64,000 nucleotides of DNA from Oricola sp. (GCF_022763245.1 NZ_JALEGV010000026.1:47887-111886), one strand, 5' to 3'; shown: positions 1-8,172, counted from the first letter of the stretch. The notes: generated by a model from the sequence alone, not told the origin. A program made the numbers and translations.

Positions 1-162
1 GGCGAATTGCACGTGCCCGTCGACATGCTCGGCGAAATGGCGCGCCAGCGTCGTCTTGCCGGTTCCGGCATAGCCGAACAGCCGGAACAATTGCCGGTCG
101 CCATTCGCCAGCCAATCGGCGACGGAGGTGAGCGCGTCGTCCTGTTGCGGGGAGAATTTCAT
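1..162 (-). CDS. RecD-like ATP-dependent DNA helicase, N-terminal fragment
   Basis: This is the first 54 codons of a gene that runs off the left edge of the window. It opens with MKFSPQQDDAL. A perfect Walker A motif, GYAGTGKTTL, begins at residue 30. An early P-loop after a short Q-motif-like segment (SPQQ) is typical of the small RecD/Dda-type superfamily 1B helicases of Hyphomicrobiales, which unwind DNA 5'-3' in the cytoplasm. The catalytic motifs beyond motif I lie outside the window, so the assignment rests on the N-terminus alone. It is divergent from the regulator gene at 343, with about 180 bases between them. It was read directly from the complement strand. Confidence 0.7.
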   Translation of the reverse strand, partial: MKFSPQQDDALTSVADWLANGDRQLFRLFGYAGTGKTTLARHFAEHVDGHVQFA

Positions 163-342
163 GGAAAGGGCTGTACCGGATTCGTTCGCGCACCGCCACG
201 CCGGAATGGCGCCCGGTTGGACGCGCATGCGGAGTTTGACATAAATGCGCCCGTCCCCATCGAACGAAACGGGAAACGGTGATAAGCTACTGCCGTAAGG
301 TCACTTTTTCCGTTTTAACGTTCGCCTGCTGCTGACATTTCC

Positions 343-1950
343 GTGCTGACGCTGCATCTCAAAGGTCCATTCCGTCTGACCGGCCCCGGAGCCCCCGCAA
401 CGCTGTCGCGGCGCGCACAGGCGATGCTGGCATTTCTGGCACTGCAGCCCGACCTGCGGGCGGAACGCGGGCGGCTTGCGGACCTGCTCTGGTCGGACCG
501 CCCGGAGGAACAGGCCCGCGCGTCGCTGCGCCAGGAACTGTCGGTCATGCGCCGCGATCTCCCCGAGGGCGCGCTGATGGCCGACCGGCAATTCGTGTGG
601 CTGCAATCCGGCAAGATCGGCGCCGACATGACCGGCGACGGCCCTTTCCTGGACGGGTTCGACCTCGCTTCCGAAGGCTTCGAGGACTGGTTGCGCGCCA
701 CGCGCGCCGCCGCCGAAGCGGCCTCCGAGCCCCCCTCTCCCGCGCCGGAATTCAAGCAAAACCTGCCTCGCCTCGCCATCCTCGCCTTTGACGAACTGGG
801 CGCCGCCGATGCGGACATGTTCGCCGACGGCGTGGTCTCCGAAATCACCGGCGCCCTGTCACGCGTGACCGAATTCCACGTGATCGCGCGCCAGTCCGCC
901 TTCGCCCTGCGCGGACAGCCGCTCGACATCCAGACGATCGGCGAAAGGCTCGGCGCGGACTATCTGGTCGAGGGGTCGGTGCGCAGGTCCGGCGACCGTG
1001 TCCGCATCGCGGTGGAACTGGTCTCCGCCGGTGACGGACGCGCGTTGTGGGCGGAACGGTTCGATGACCGGATGGACGATCTCTTCGACCTGCAGGACCG
1101 CATCGCCGCGCAGGTCGCGGGCCAGATCGCGCCCAATCTTCGGGCCGCGGAAATCGCCCGCGCCAGCCAGCGTCCGGCGGCCGATCGGACCGCCTATGAG
1201 CTGGTGCTGACGGCGCTTCCGCATTTCTGGGCGCATCGGCGGGAAGAAAACGCCCGGGCGATCGAATTGCTCGACACCGCGCTCGCCCATGCGCCCGACT
1301 ATGCTCCGGCCCTCGCCTACAAGGCGTGGTGCTACGGTCACCAGTGCTGCTATCTGTGGAGCCGGGACGCAGTGACCGACCGCCAGATCGCCGTCGACCT
1401 CGTCAGGCGCACCGCACCGCTGGTGCGTGACGACCCCGGATCGCTCGTCGCCCTGTCGGCGGCCAGCGCGCTTGCCGGCGACGATTTCCCCCAGGCCGAC
1501 CTCTTCGCGGACAGGGCCCTGGCGCTCGATCCCAACAACGCATGGGGCTGGTTGCGCAAGGGCTGGAACGCGATCTACAGCGGCAACCCGGACGAGGCTC
1601 TCGTCTTTTTCGACCGGGCCGAAATGCTCAGCCCGCTCGATCCGTTCCACTTCAACGTGCTGTTCGGCCGGGCCGCGTCCCTGCGTAAACAGGGTCGCTA
1701 CGATGAGGCGATCGAGCTGATCCAGCGCGGCATGCGGGCGGGCTCCGGCGTGGTCTGGGCCTACCGGATGCTGTTCAGCGCGCTCTGGATGGCCGGACGC
1801 AAGGAAGAGGCGCTGGAAGCCGCGCGCAAATGGCGTGAAAGCAACCCCGACCTGACGCCCGACCTGATGCGCGCGCTCCTTCCCAAATGGACCCACGAAC
1901 CGGAGCATGTCGAACTGATGATGACGATGTTCGAAGCGGCCGAACGCTGA
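343..1950 (+). CDS. SARP-type winged-helix / TolB-like / TPR regulator
   Basis: The 535-residue protein has three parts. Residues 1-95 resemble the winged helix of SARP/OmpR activators. Residues about 142-265 are a TolB/FlgO-like domain (LAILAFDEL, then YLVEGSVRRSGDRVRIA), as also found beside adenylate cyclase domains and in CadC-like regulators. The rest, from about residue 300, is TPR-like (for example LALDPNNAWGWLRKG). No cyclase catalytic domain and no membrane segment is visible, so a cytoplasmic transcription factor is the likeliest role. The start is GTG at 343, chosen because the winged helix begins immediately; no good ribosome site is seen. It shares its middle domain with the CadC-like gene at 20981-22618. 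The target genes cannot be told from the sequence. Confidence 0.7.
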   Translation: MLTLHLKGPFRLTGPGAPATLSRRAQAMLAFLALQPDLRAERGRLADLLWSDRPEEQARASLRQELSVMRRDLPEGALMADRQFVWLQSGKIGADMTGDGPFLDGFDLASEGFEDWLRATRAAAEAASEPPSPAPEFKQNLPRLAILAFDELGAADADMFADGVVSEITGALSRVTEFHVIARQSAFALRGQPLDIQTIGERLGADYLVEGSVRRSGDRVRIAVELVSAGDGRALWAERFDDRMDDLFDLQDRIAAQVAGQIAPNLRAAEIARASQRPAADRTAYELVLTALPHFWAHRREENARAIELLDTALAHAPDYAPALAYKAWCYGHQCCYLWSRDAVTDRQIAVDLVRRTAPLVRDDPGSLVALSAASALAGDDFPQADLFADRALALDPNNAWGWLRKGWNAIYSGNPDEALVFFDRAEMLSPLDPFHFNVLFGRAASLRKQGRYDEAIELIQRGMRAGSGVVWAYRMLFSALWMAGRKEEALEAARKWRESNPDLTPDLMRALLPKWTHEPEHVELMMTMFEAAER

Positions 1951-2269
1951 TCGCGCGGCGTAGAGTGCGCGGGCTGGTTCAAAGGCTGAAACGCCCGGCA
2001 CATCCGCGCAGAAACTCTCGCAGATAAAGCGACACCCACCTCGAATACGTCGGGCTCAGCCGCCTGCGCTGTTCCCGGCTCGTCCAGATCGGCAATAGCG
2101 ACCTGATCCGATTGCAACATTTCTTGTAGTCCGGCAAATCCAAGCAAAAAATATCTCAGGAATACTGATAGTGAATCTTCGATAACCGATGAAAAAGGTT
2201 TCTTGACTCATTAACGCCGATGTCTTCCAACTTCGTCGAGTAATGTGCCAAACGTGAAGAGGAAACCGA
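1951..2269. other. Intergenic region before the oxygenase gene
   Basis: About 320 bases without a convincing gene. The right half (about 2100-2260) is noticeably more AT-rich than its surroundings and probably holds the promoter of the next gene. TTGACT lies at 2203, but no clear -10 box follows at the right distance. A good purine-rich ribosome site (GAAGAGG) ends about 7 bases before the ATG at 2270. No RNA gene or repeat was recognised. Confidence 0.4.
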
Positions 2270-3040
2270 ATGGCCTTACCCGAAACAGCGGACGCCATTG
2301 AAGATGAAGACTCCACGCTGGAAGCTTTGATCGCCCATGCCACGGCCAGCGTAAGGATGGCCGAGACGTATTCCTCCCCCTTCCCCCACATTTTCTTTCG
2401 CGATTTCTTCCCGACGGAATTCTATCGCGGCCTGGTCGACAATCCGCCCGCCGACGCCACCTTCGACGCGCTCAATCACCATCAGACGCGCTTCGCCGCC
2501 CGTCTCTACGACGCTCATGCCGAGGAAACCGACCCGGACGAGGACGGCCGCTGGCGCAAGGTCTCGGCGGTGCTGCAATCGGCGGAACTGGAGGCCGTGA
2601 TCCGCGACAAGCTGGCGGAGGGCCTGGAAATCCGGCGCAAGGGCGAAGGGCTCGACCGCGCCGACGATCTCGGCCTCTTCGCCAAGCCCGTGATCTACAA
2701 GGACCTCGACGGCTACAGCATCAGCCCGCATCCCGACACGCGCAAGAAGGTCGTGACGATGCAGCTCTACATGCCGCGCGACGACCGCCAGAAGGACATG
2801 GGAACGACGCTCTACCAGATGTCCGCCAAGGGCGTCCTGCACCCCGGTTCCTATTTCCTGGAACCGGTGAAGACCTTCCCCTTCCTGCCGAATGTCGGCT
2901 ACGCCTTCGTCGTGCTGAAGCCGTCGCACAGCGTGCTGAAGACGAGCTGGCACGGCCGGCCGAAGATCAACACCACGCCCGGCGAACCGCGCGTGAGCGT
3001 GCTCAACACATTCTACGCCAAGGACAGCTACGGCTTCTGA
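2270..3040 (+). CDS. 2OG-Fe(II) oxygenase-like protein
   Basis: The 256-residue protein looks like a small cytoplasmic dioxygenase of the prolyl-4-hydroxylase-like fold. The iron-binding H-x-D pair is likely H154 and D156 in SPHPDTRKK. A distal histidine is available at H220 (KPSHSVLKTSWHG), and R241 (EPRVSVLN) is placed to bind 2-oxoglutarate. The N-terminal PFPHIFFRDFFP is typical of the family, in which it follows a short helix. Family members hydroxylate proteins or small molecules; no substrate is implied here. The ATG is supported by GAAGAGG about 7 bases upstream. Its last 13 bases overlap, tail to tail, the end of the HXXEE gene on the other strand. Confidence 0.65.
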   Translation: MALPETADAIEDEDSTLEALIAHATASVRMAETYSSPFPHIFFRDFFPTEFYRGLVDNPPADATFDALNHHQTRFAARLYDAHAEETDPDEDGRWRKVSAVLQSAELEAVIRDKLAEGLEIRRKGEGLDRADDLGLFAKPVIYKDLDGYSISPHPDTRKKVVTMQLYMPRDDRQKDMGTTLYQMSAKGVLHPGSYFLEPVKTFPFLPNVGYAFVVLKPSHSVLKTSWHGRPKINTTPGEPRVSVLNTFYAKDSYGF

Positions 3041-3522
3041 CCGCCAGCCGCGCCGCCGACCCGAAACAGCACGGGTATCGACACGGCGATCACGATCGCC
3101 ACCAGCGGCCCCGCCCAGAGGAACCGGTCCGGATCGACCCGGCCCTCGCCGAACGCTGACCGCAGAAGAAGCCCGGTCACCGGCAGGTTGAGAAGCACCG
3201 CCGTCGCCGTTCCCGGCGCGTAGCGGCGCAGGGCGACAGTCGCGGCGAGATGCGGGAAACCCACATTGACCAGCATGGCCAGCGCATAGCCGGAGACGAG
3301 ATAGTCCGCGATCCGGCTGCCGGCCGCCGACCACGCCACGACCGCCCAGGCGGCGATCGTCAAAACCAGGACTGCGAAACGGAACTGCCTTGCCGAAACC
3401 GGCACGTGAAACCGGCCTGCCGAGGCCGACCAGCGCGGCAGCCAGATCGCCTCTTCCGCATTGTGGAGGGTGACCGCGAGAGCGAACAGCCAGGCCAGCG
3501 TGAAGAAGCCCGGCTCGGCCAT
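3028..3522 (-). CDS. HXXEE-domain membrane protein
   Basis: The 164-residue integral membrane protein has about five hydrophobic segments. The defining motif sits near residue 20, as HNAEEAIWLPRW (H-x-x-E-E), followed by an R/W-containing linker as in the HXXEE family. The function of this family is unknown; the conserved His and Glu inside the first membrane region suggest a metal- or substrate-binding role, which is inference. It is the last gene of the minus-strand ilv operon. Its ATG (3520-3522) directly abuts the stop of the monooxygenase-like gene, so the two are almost certainly co-transcribed. Confidence 0.75.
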   Translation of the reverse strand: MAEPGFFTLAWLFALAVTLHNAEEAIWLPRWSASAGRFHVPVSARQFRFAVLVLTIAAWAVVAWSAAGSRIADYLVSGYALAMLVNVGFPHLAATVALRRYAPGTATAVLLNLPVTGLLLRSAFGEGRVDPDRFLWAGPLVAIVIAVSIPVLFRVGGAAGGQKP

Positions 3523-3831
3523 TCAGGCCGTCCGGATCTTGTACTGACGCGGAATGTCCTTCGTCACCTCGAACCAGGCGGAGGCGGCCGTGCGCGCCTG
3601 ATGGGCCTCGAACGCCGACTGGTCGGCGAAGATCTCCGAAACGATCAGGCGGCCCGCCACCTCCCCGCAGGGCATCACGCTGAAATAGACGCAGCCCGGT
3701 TCCGCATGCGTCAGGCGGACATGCTCGGGCAACGCCGCCTCGACGGCCGTCAGCCGCTCGGCGGGCACGTCGATATGCCCGTCGAGCAGGACCGCGCCCG
3801 CATGCGGTTCGGGACGGACGGTCTTGTCCAT
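3523..3831 (-). CDS. ABM-family (quinol monooxygenase-like) small protein
   Basis: This 102-residue protein fits the antibiotic biosynthesis monooxygenase (ABM) fold, a small dimeric ferredoxin-like barrel. Typical signatures are LLDGHIDVPAERLTAVEAAL, EPGCVYFSV, and the DQSAFEAHQ segment where the family usually has a conserved histidine before the last helix. Members include YgiN-like quinol monooxygenases, haem degraders and proteins without known activity, so no reaction is assigned. The start ATG (3829-3831) lies two bases after the ilvN stop, which shows translational coupling in the ilv operon. Longer readings upstream in this frame overlap ilvN and were rejected. Confidence 0.75.
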   Translation of the reverse strand: MDKTVRPEPHAGAVLLDGHIDVPAERLTAVEAALPEHVRLTHAEPGCVYFSVMPCGEVAGRLIVSEIFADQSAFEAHQARTAASAWFEVTKDIPRQYKIRTA

Positions 3832-3833
3832 CG

Positions 3834-4406
3834 TCACATGCCTTCCGGGCCGCGGCTCATCGCCGCCACGCCGGTCCGGCACACCTCGACGAGGCCGAGC
3901 GGCGCCATGATGGCGATGAACTGCTCGATCTTCGACGTCCGTCCGGTCACCTCGAAGATGAAATGCTCGATATTGGCGTCGATCACCGTCGCCTTGAACG
4001 CGTCGGCGAGCCGCAGCGCCTCGACGCGGGCCTCGCCCTTGCCGGCCACCTTGATCATCGCCAGTTCGCGCTCCAGCGGCTTTTCGTGGCCGAGCGCGTG
4101 CGCGGTAACTGTCAGGTCGATGACCCGGTGCACGGGCACGATGCGCTCCAGCTGCGCCTTGATCTGCTCCAGCACATGCGGCGTGCCGCGCGTGACGATC
4201 GTGATGCGCGACAGGTGCTTCTCGTGCTCGGTCTCCGAGACGGTGAGGCTCTCGATATTGTAGCCGCGCCCGGAGAACAGGCCGATCACGCGCGCCAGAA
4301 CGCCCGGCTCGTTGTCGACGAGGACCGCGAGCGTGTGGGTTTCCGGACGCTGGGTCTCCTGGGCGATGAAATAGGCCGAGCCGGTCGGCCGAAGCTGTGC
4401 GTTCAT
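3834..4406 (-). CDS. ilvN: Acetolactate synthase, small regulatory subunit
   Basis: This 190-residue protein is the regulatory subunit of acetohydroxyacid synthase, the first common enzyme of valine, leucine and isoleucine synthesis. The N-terminal ACT domain (about residues 24-95) reads TLAVLVDNEPGVLARVIGLF and GYNIESLTV, which forms the valine-binding feedback site. The C-terminal ACT-like half is present (ERELAMIKV, then FEVTGRTSKIEQF). The length is normal for the long IlvH/IlvN type. Its ATG overlaps the stop of the EamA exporter gene by four bases (ATGA). Unusually, its catalytic partner ilvB is separated from it by two unrelated genes. Confidence 0.97.
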   Translation of the reverse strand: MNAQLRPTGSAYFIAQETQRPETHTLAVLVDNEPGVLARVIGLFSGRGYNIESLTVSETEHEKHLSRITIVTRGTPHVLEQIKAQLERIVPVHRVIDLTVTAHALGHEKPLERELAMIKVAGKGEARVEALRLADAFKATVIDANIEHFIFEVTGRTSKIEQFIAIMAPLGLVEVCRTGVAAMSRGPEGM

Positions 4407-5320
4407 GGGTGGCTCTCCTGAGCGATGGGTGTCCTGGTGAATGGTTTGAACCGCGCCACAAGCAGCCCGGCGAAGATGACGCCGAGCGCGAGAAGCGCGT
4501 GTGGTCCCGGCCTTTCGCCGAGGAAGACGACGGCGAGCACCACGCCCGCCACCGGCACAAGCAGGTTGATCTGGCCGAAGAACGCCGCGCCCTGCCGGCG
4601 GATGATCGCCGCCATGATCAGCGCGCCGACGGCCGAAGGCAGTGTGCCCATCGCCAGCAGCGCCACGGTCACGGTCGGCGACGGTGCGATGGCGAGCGGC
4701 TGCTCGAACAGGAACGCCGCCGGCAGCAGGATGACCAGCGTCCAGGCGGTGATGTAGGCCATCAGCGCCATGGGCGGCCGGCCGACAAGCGGCTTCATCG
4801 ACAAGGCGTTGATGGCATAGGCGAAGGCCGCGCCGAGCATCGCCAATTGGCGGAAAAGGTCCTGCCCGAACCCGGCCTGCAATTGCGGCCAGAACAGGAT
4901 CGCGAGCCCGACAAGCCCGAGCGCGACGCCGAGGAATTTCGGCAGCGTCATCCGCTCGTCACGGGTGACGAAATGCGCGAGCACCAGCACGGTCAGCGGC
5001 ATGAACCCCATCAGGATCGCCGCCAGCCCGCTGTCGATCACCTCGACGCCCCAGTTGATCAGCGTGAACGGCGCCACCGTGCCGGCCAGCGCGCACACGA
5101 TCATGAAGACATGGTCGCGCGCCGTCGGCCGAAACCAGCGCCGCGCCGCGATGGCGAAAGCGAACAGCATCACCGCGGAGATCACCTGGCGGATCAGCGT
5201 GATGGTGATCGGCGTCACCTCCGCCACGGCCACCTTCGACAACAGGAAGGCGCTGCCCCACAGGAGCGCCAGCGTGGTCAGGAGCGTGTAGTCGAGAAGG
5301 CCGGGACGGTCACCGCTCAT
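4403..5320 (-). CDS. EamA/DMT-family exporter
   Basis: The 305-residue inner-membrane protein has about ten hydrophobic helices in two repeated EamA halves, the architecture of drug/metabolite transporters. Landmarks are LLWGSAFLLSKVAV in the first helix, FTLINWGVEVIDSG in the first half, and FGQINLLVPVAGVVLAVVFL in the second half with the typical GE-R motif (LGERPG). Family members export amino acids or metabolites; an amino-acid or precursor exporter would fit its place between ilvB and ilvN, but this is inference. It overlaps genes on both sides by four bases (5317-5320 with the GST gene, 4403-4406 with ilvN), so it is translated as part of the operon. Confidence 0.85.
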   Translation of the reverse strand: MSGDRPGLLDYTLLTTLALLWGSAFLLSKVAVAEVTPITITLIRQVISAVMLFAFAIAARRWFRPTARDHVFMIVCALAGTVAPFTLINWGVEVIDSGLAAILMGFMPLTVLVLAHFVTRDERMTLPKFLGVALGLVGLAILFWPQLQAGFGQDLFRQLAMLGAAFAYAINALSMKPLVGRPPMALMAYITAWTLVILLPAAFLFEQPLAIAPSPTVTVALLAMGTLPSAVGALIMAAIIRRQGAAFFGQINLLVPVAGVVLAVVFLGERPGPHALLALGVIFAGLLVARFKPFTRTPIAQESHP

Positions 5321-6003
5321 GGTGCCTCCGCGGCGCGATAGTCCTCGACGACGGTCTCGCCGACGCCGATTTCCTCGATCACCCACGGCTCCCGCAATCC
5401 GGCGTCCACCCAGTCCCGATAGGCCGGGTGCGCCATCACCGCGTCCATGTAACTCCGCGCCGTCTCCGGCACGTCGATCTGGTAGGCGAAGAGACGGCCG
5501 GCGAGCGGCGCATACATCGCGTCCGCCGCCGAAAAGGTGCCGTAGAGATACGGGCCGTCCGCCCCGAACCGGCTGCGCGCCTCTTCCCATACGGCACACA
5601 GCCGGGCGACGTCCGCCGCGCAGTCTTCACCGCGGTCCCGCGGCGCGTAGCGCGCGACGAAGCTCATCGGGCACGCCGACCGCAGTCCCGCGAAACCGGC
5701 ATGCATCTCCGCGGCGATCGAGCGCGCATGCGCCCGCGCCGCCGGGTCCGCCGGCCAGATCGCGAGATCGGGACGGGTCTCGGCGAGATGCTCGATGATC
5801 GCCAGGCTCTCCCAAAGCGTCACGTCGCCGTCGATCAGCACCGGCACCTTGCCGGCACGGCTGTAGCGCGCGATCAGGCCCTGCGATTCAGGCCGGTAGA
5901 GCGGGATCACCGTCTCCTCGAAGGGGATCCCGAAGGCTTTCAACACGAGCCAGGCCCGCATCGACCACGAGGAATAGGCCTTGTTTCCGATCACGATCCG
6001 CAT
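5317..6003 (-). CDS. Glutathione S-transferase family protein
   Basis: The 228-residue cytoplasmic protein has an N-terminal thioredoxin-like glutathione domain (residues about 1-80) and a helical C-terminal domain. The segment NKAYSSWSMRAWLVLKA supplies the likely catalytic serine at residue 11 or 12, as in Zeta/theta-like bacterial GSTs. KVPVLIDGD with the following ESLAI forms the cis-Pro and gamma-Glu-binding SNAIL-type site. The substrate is unknown. It lies 46 bases after ilvB and overlaps the exporter start by four bases (ATGA). Its place inside the ilv operon is not usual for rhizobial ilv genes. Confidence 0.85.
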   Translation of the reverse strand: MRIVIGNKAYSSWSMRAWLVLKAFGIPFEETVIPLYRPESQGLIARYSRAGKVPVLIDGDVTLWESLAIIEHLAETRPDLAIWPADPAARAHARSIAAEMHAGFAGLRSACPMSFVARYAPRDRGEDCAADVARLCAVWEEARSRFGADGPYLYGTFSAADAMYAPLAGRLFAYQIDVPETARSYMDAVMAHPAYRDWVDAGLREPWVIEEIGVGETVVEDYRAAEAP

Positions 6004-6027
6004 TGTCTGTGACCCCGCTCAGGCGGC

Positions 6028-6044
6028 GGCGGGACGAACCCGCC
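6028..6044 (-). other. Stem-loop between ilvB and the GST gene
   Basis: On the minus strand GGCGGG pairs with CCCGCC around a five-base loop, in the 46-base gap right after the ilvB stop. No T-run follows, so it is not a standard terminator. It may stabilise the 3' end of the ilvB message or reduce read-through into the downstream genes; both are inference. Confidence 0.4.
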
Positions 6045-6049
6045 ACGCC

Positions 6050-7849
6050 TTAGACCAGCGCCTTTCCTTCCGCGCTGATGGCGTTGGCCACCGCTTCGTC
6101 GGTCGCCTCGTCCGGCAGCAGCATCTCGTTATGCGCCTTGCCCGACGGGATCATCGGGAAGCAGTTGGCGAGATTGGCCACGCGGCAGTCGAAGATCACC
6201 GGGCTGTCGGCCGCGATCATCGCGTCGAGCGCGTCGTCCAGCTCGTCCGGCTTCTCGGCGCGAATGCCGACGCAGCCATAGGCCTCGGCGAGCTTGACGA
6301 AGTCCGGCAGCGCCTCGGTGTAGGAGTGCGACAGCCGGTTGCCATGCAGCAATTGCTGCCACTGGCGCACCATGCCCATATACTGGTTGTTCAGGATGAA
6401 GATCTTGATCGGCGCGTTGAACTGCACCGCCGCCGACATCTCCTGGATCGTCATCAGCACCGAGGCGTCGCCGGCGATGTCGACGACCAGCGCGTCCGGA
6501 TGGGCGACCTGGACGCCCAGCGCGGCCGGCAAGCCGTAGCCCATCGTGCCAAGCCCGCCCGACGTCATCCAGTGGTTCGGCTCGTCGAAGCCGAAGAACT
6601 GCGCCGCCCACATCTGGTGCTGGCCGACCTCGGTCGTGATGAACGTCTCGCGCCCGCTCCGCTTGGCCGCCTCCGACAGCCGCTGGATGGCGTATTGCGG
6701 CATGATGACGTCCTTGTTCGGCGTGTAGGCGAGCGAGTTGCGCGCCTTCCACTTGCCGATCTGGACCCACCATTGCGCCAGCGCCGACTTGTCGGCGACG
6801 CCGCCCGAAGCCCGCCAGATGCGCACCATGTCTTCGAGAACGTGCTCGACATCGCCGATGATGCCGATGTCGACATGCACGATCTTGTTGATCGAGGACG
6901 GGTCGATGTCGATGTGGATCTTCTTGGCGTTCGGCGCGAACTTGTCGAGCCGGCCGGTGATGCGGTCGTCGAAGCGCGCGCCTATATTGATCATGACGTC
7001 GCAGTCATGCATCGCCATGTTGGCTTCGTAGGTGCCGTGCATGCCGAGCATGCCGAGCCAGTTCTCGCCGCTCGCCGGATAGGCGCCCAGCCCCATCAGC
7101 GTCGAAGTGATCGGAAAGCCGGTCAGCGACACCAGTTCGCGCAGCAGGCGGCTGGCCTCGGGGCCGGAATTGATCACGCCGCCGCCCGAATAGATGATCG
7201 GCCGCTTGGCCGACGCCAGCAGCTTGACGGCCGCCTCGATCAGCGCCTCGTCGCCCGACAGCTTCGGCTGGTAGCTGGCCCGCATGTCGGCCGCGTCGGG
7301 GCCGTGATACAGGCCGGTCGCGAACTGGACGTCCTTCGGAATGTCGATGACGACCGGACCGGGACGGCCGGTGGTCGCGACTCGGAACGCCTCGTGCAGG
7401 ATGCGCGGCAGGTCGTTGACGTCCTTGACCAGCCAGTTGTGCTTGGTGCAGGGCCGCGTGATGCCGACCGTGTCGCATTCCTGGAAGGCGTCGGAGCCGA
7501 TCAGCGTCGTCGGAACCTGGCCGGTGATGCAGACAAGCGGAATGGAATCCATCAGCGCGTCCTGCAGCGGCGTCACCGCATTGGTCGCGCCGGGGCCCGA
7601 CGTCACCAGCATGACGCCCGGCTTGCCGGTGGAGCGGGCATAGCCTTCGGCCGCGTGGCCGGCGCCCTGCTCGTGGCGCACCAGGATGTGCTCCACGTCT
7701 TCCTGCTGGAAGAGTTCGTCATAAATCGGAAGAACCGCGCCGCCCGGATAACCGAATATGTGCTCGACCCCGTGGTCCTTCAGCGCCTGGAGCACCATTT
7801 CGGCGCCCGTCATCTCGCGTTTCTCGCCCGCACCGGCATTCGCGTTCAT
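6050..7849 (-). CDS. ilvB: Acetolactate synthase, large catalytic subunit
   Basis: This 599-residue thiamine-diphosphate enzyme condenses two pyruvates, or pyruvate with 2-oxobutyrate, in branched-chain amino-acid synthesis. The N-terminal TPP half has the catalytic glutamate in VRHEQGAGHAAEGYARSTG. The central FAD-binding-type domain includes YSGGGVINSG, and the C-terminal domain carries the Mg-TPP motif as GDASVLM with NNQYMGMV about 30 residues later. Length and order match IlvB/IlvI. Behind it follow GST, exporter, ilvN, ABM and HXXEE genes on the same strand. Upstream lies a leader peptide and an attenuator (7925-8073), so expression is very likely controlled by charged branched-chain tRNA levels. 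Confidence 0.97.
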   Translation of the reverse strand: MNANAGAGEKREMTGAEMVLQALKDHGVEHIFGYPGGAVLPIYDELFQQEDVEHILVRHEQGAGHAAEGYARSTGKPGVMLVTSGPGATNAVTPLQDALMDSIPLVCITGQVPTTLIGSDAFQECDTVGITRPCTKHNWLVKDVNDLPRILHEAFRVATTGRPGPVVIDIPKDVQFATGLYHGPDAADMRASYQPKLSGDEALIEAAVKLLASAKRPIIYSGGGVINSGPEASRLLRELVSLTGFPITSTLMGLGAYPASGENWLGMLGMHGTYEANMAMHDCDVMINIGARFDDRITGRLDKFAPNAKKIHIDIDPSSINKIVHVDIGIIGDVEHVLEDMVRIWRASGGVADKSALAQWWVQIGKWKARNSLAYTPNKDVIMPQYAIQRLSEAAKRSGRETFITTEVGQHQMWAAQFFGFDEPNHWMTSGGLGTMGYGLPAALGVQVAHPDALVVDIAGDASVLMTIQEMSAAVQFNAPIKIFILNNQYMGMVRQWQQLLHGNRLSHSYTEALPDFVKLAEAYGCVGIRAEKPDELDDALDAMIAADSPVIFDCRVANLANCFPMIPSGKAHNEMLLPDEATDEAVANAISAEGKALV

Positions 7850-7924
7850 GTTTCTGTTCCCGTCTTCGGCGTCTCTGCTGCCGTTCGCTTTCGAGACCTA
7901 ATGATGTGTTTGATTGTTCCGCGC

Positions 7925-7951
7925 AATAAAAAAGGCCCCCTGAGGAGCCTT
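7925..7951 (-). terminator. Attenuator terminator upstream of ilvB
   Basis: Read on the minus strand, AAGGCTCC pairs with GGGGCCTT across a three-base loop (positions 7951-7932), followed directly by a run of seven T and then ATT. This is a textbook intrinsic terminator placed about 75 bases before the ilvB start codon and after the leader peptide, so it ends transcription before the gene it precedes. That position is diagnostic of attenuation. Confidence 0.85.
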
Positions 7952-7958
7952 GTGTTTT

Positions 7959-8010
7959 CCGCGCATGGGAGCTTGCCGCCGGGCGATTACATCGCCCTGC
8001 CCATGCGCGG
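7959..8010 (-). promoter_or_regulatory. Leader hairpin (pause/anti-antiterminator) of the ilv attenuator
   Basis: Two perfect 11-base arms (CCGCGCATGGG and CCCATGCGCGG, at 8000-8010 and 7959-7969 on the minus strand) enclose a second perfect 6-base hairpin (7981-7986 with 7992-7997) whose loop contains the leader stop codon. The outer arm starts just after the Ile-Ile-Leu-Val-Val codons, so a ribosome stalled there would prevent the hairpin from forming. I could not resolve a single convincing antiterminator pairing with the terminator arm; an RNA-folding calculation would be needed. Confidence 0.7.
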
Positions 8011-8037
8011 TCCTACTACGAGAATGATCTTCGTCAT
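7987..8037 (-). CDS. Branched-chain amino-acid leader peptide
   Basis: A 16-codon reading frame, MTKIILVVGPRMGRAM, ends in TAA. Codons 4-8 are ATC ATT CTC GTA GTA, so ribosome progress depends on charged Ile, Leu and Val tRNAs, the products of the pathway controlled. The frame can be extended four codons upstream to ATG at 8049, but that codon lies inside the proposed -10 box. With TTGACG/TATGGT as promoter, transcription would start at or next to the A of the ATG at 8037, giving a leaderless message like rhizobial trpL. This is the classic logic of transcription attenuation. The peptide itself probably has no other role, although trans-acting leader peptides are known in rhizobia. Confidence 0.8.
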   Translation of the reverse strand: MTKIILVVGPRMGRAM

Positions 8038-8044
8038 GGCGCGG

Positions 8045-8073
8045 ACCATATGACCGCCGGCGGGTGCCGTCAA
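8045..8073 (-). promoter_or_regulatory. Predicted sigma-70 promoter of the ilv operon
   Basis: On the minus strand TTGACG (8073-8068) and TATGGT (8050-8045) are separated by exactly 17 bases. The expected start point is about seven bases further on, at position 8037, which is the first base of the leader peptide ATG. Confidence 0.6.
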
Positions 8074-8172
8074 GTATTGCGCCAAAGCAAACGGCTTTTG
8101 CTGATCCGTTGTAGCCATTCCTTAACTCGGCGCGGCGACAATGGGCGTTCCTGGTATGCGGGACAAGGGATC

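Noticed and set aside
2276..3334. Minus-strand frame opposite the 2OG oxygenase gene
   Set aside because: It has no family features; the plus-strand protein has the expected iron-binding motif.
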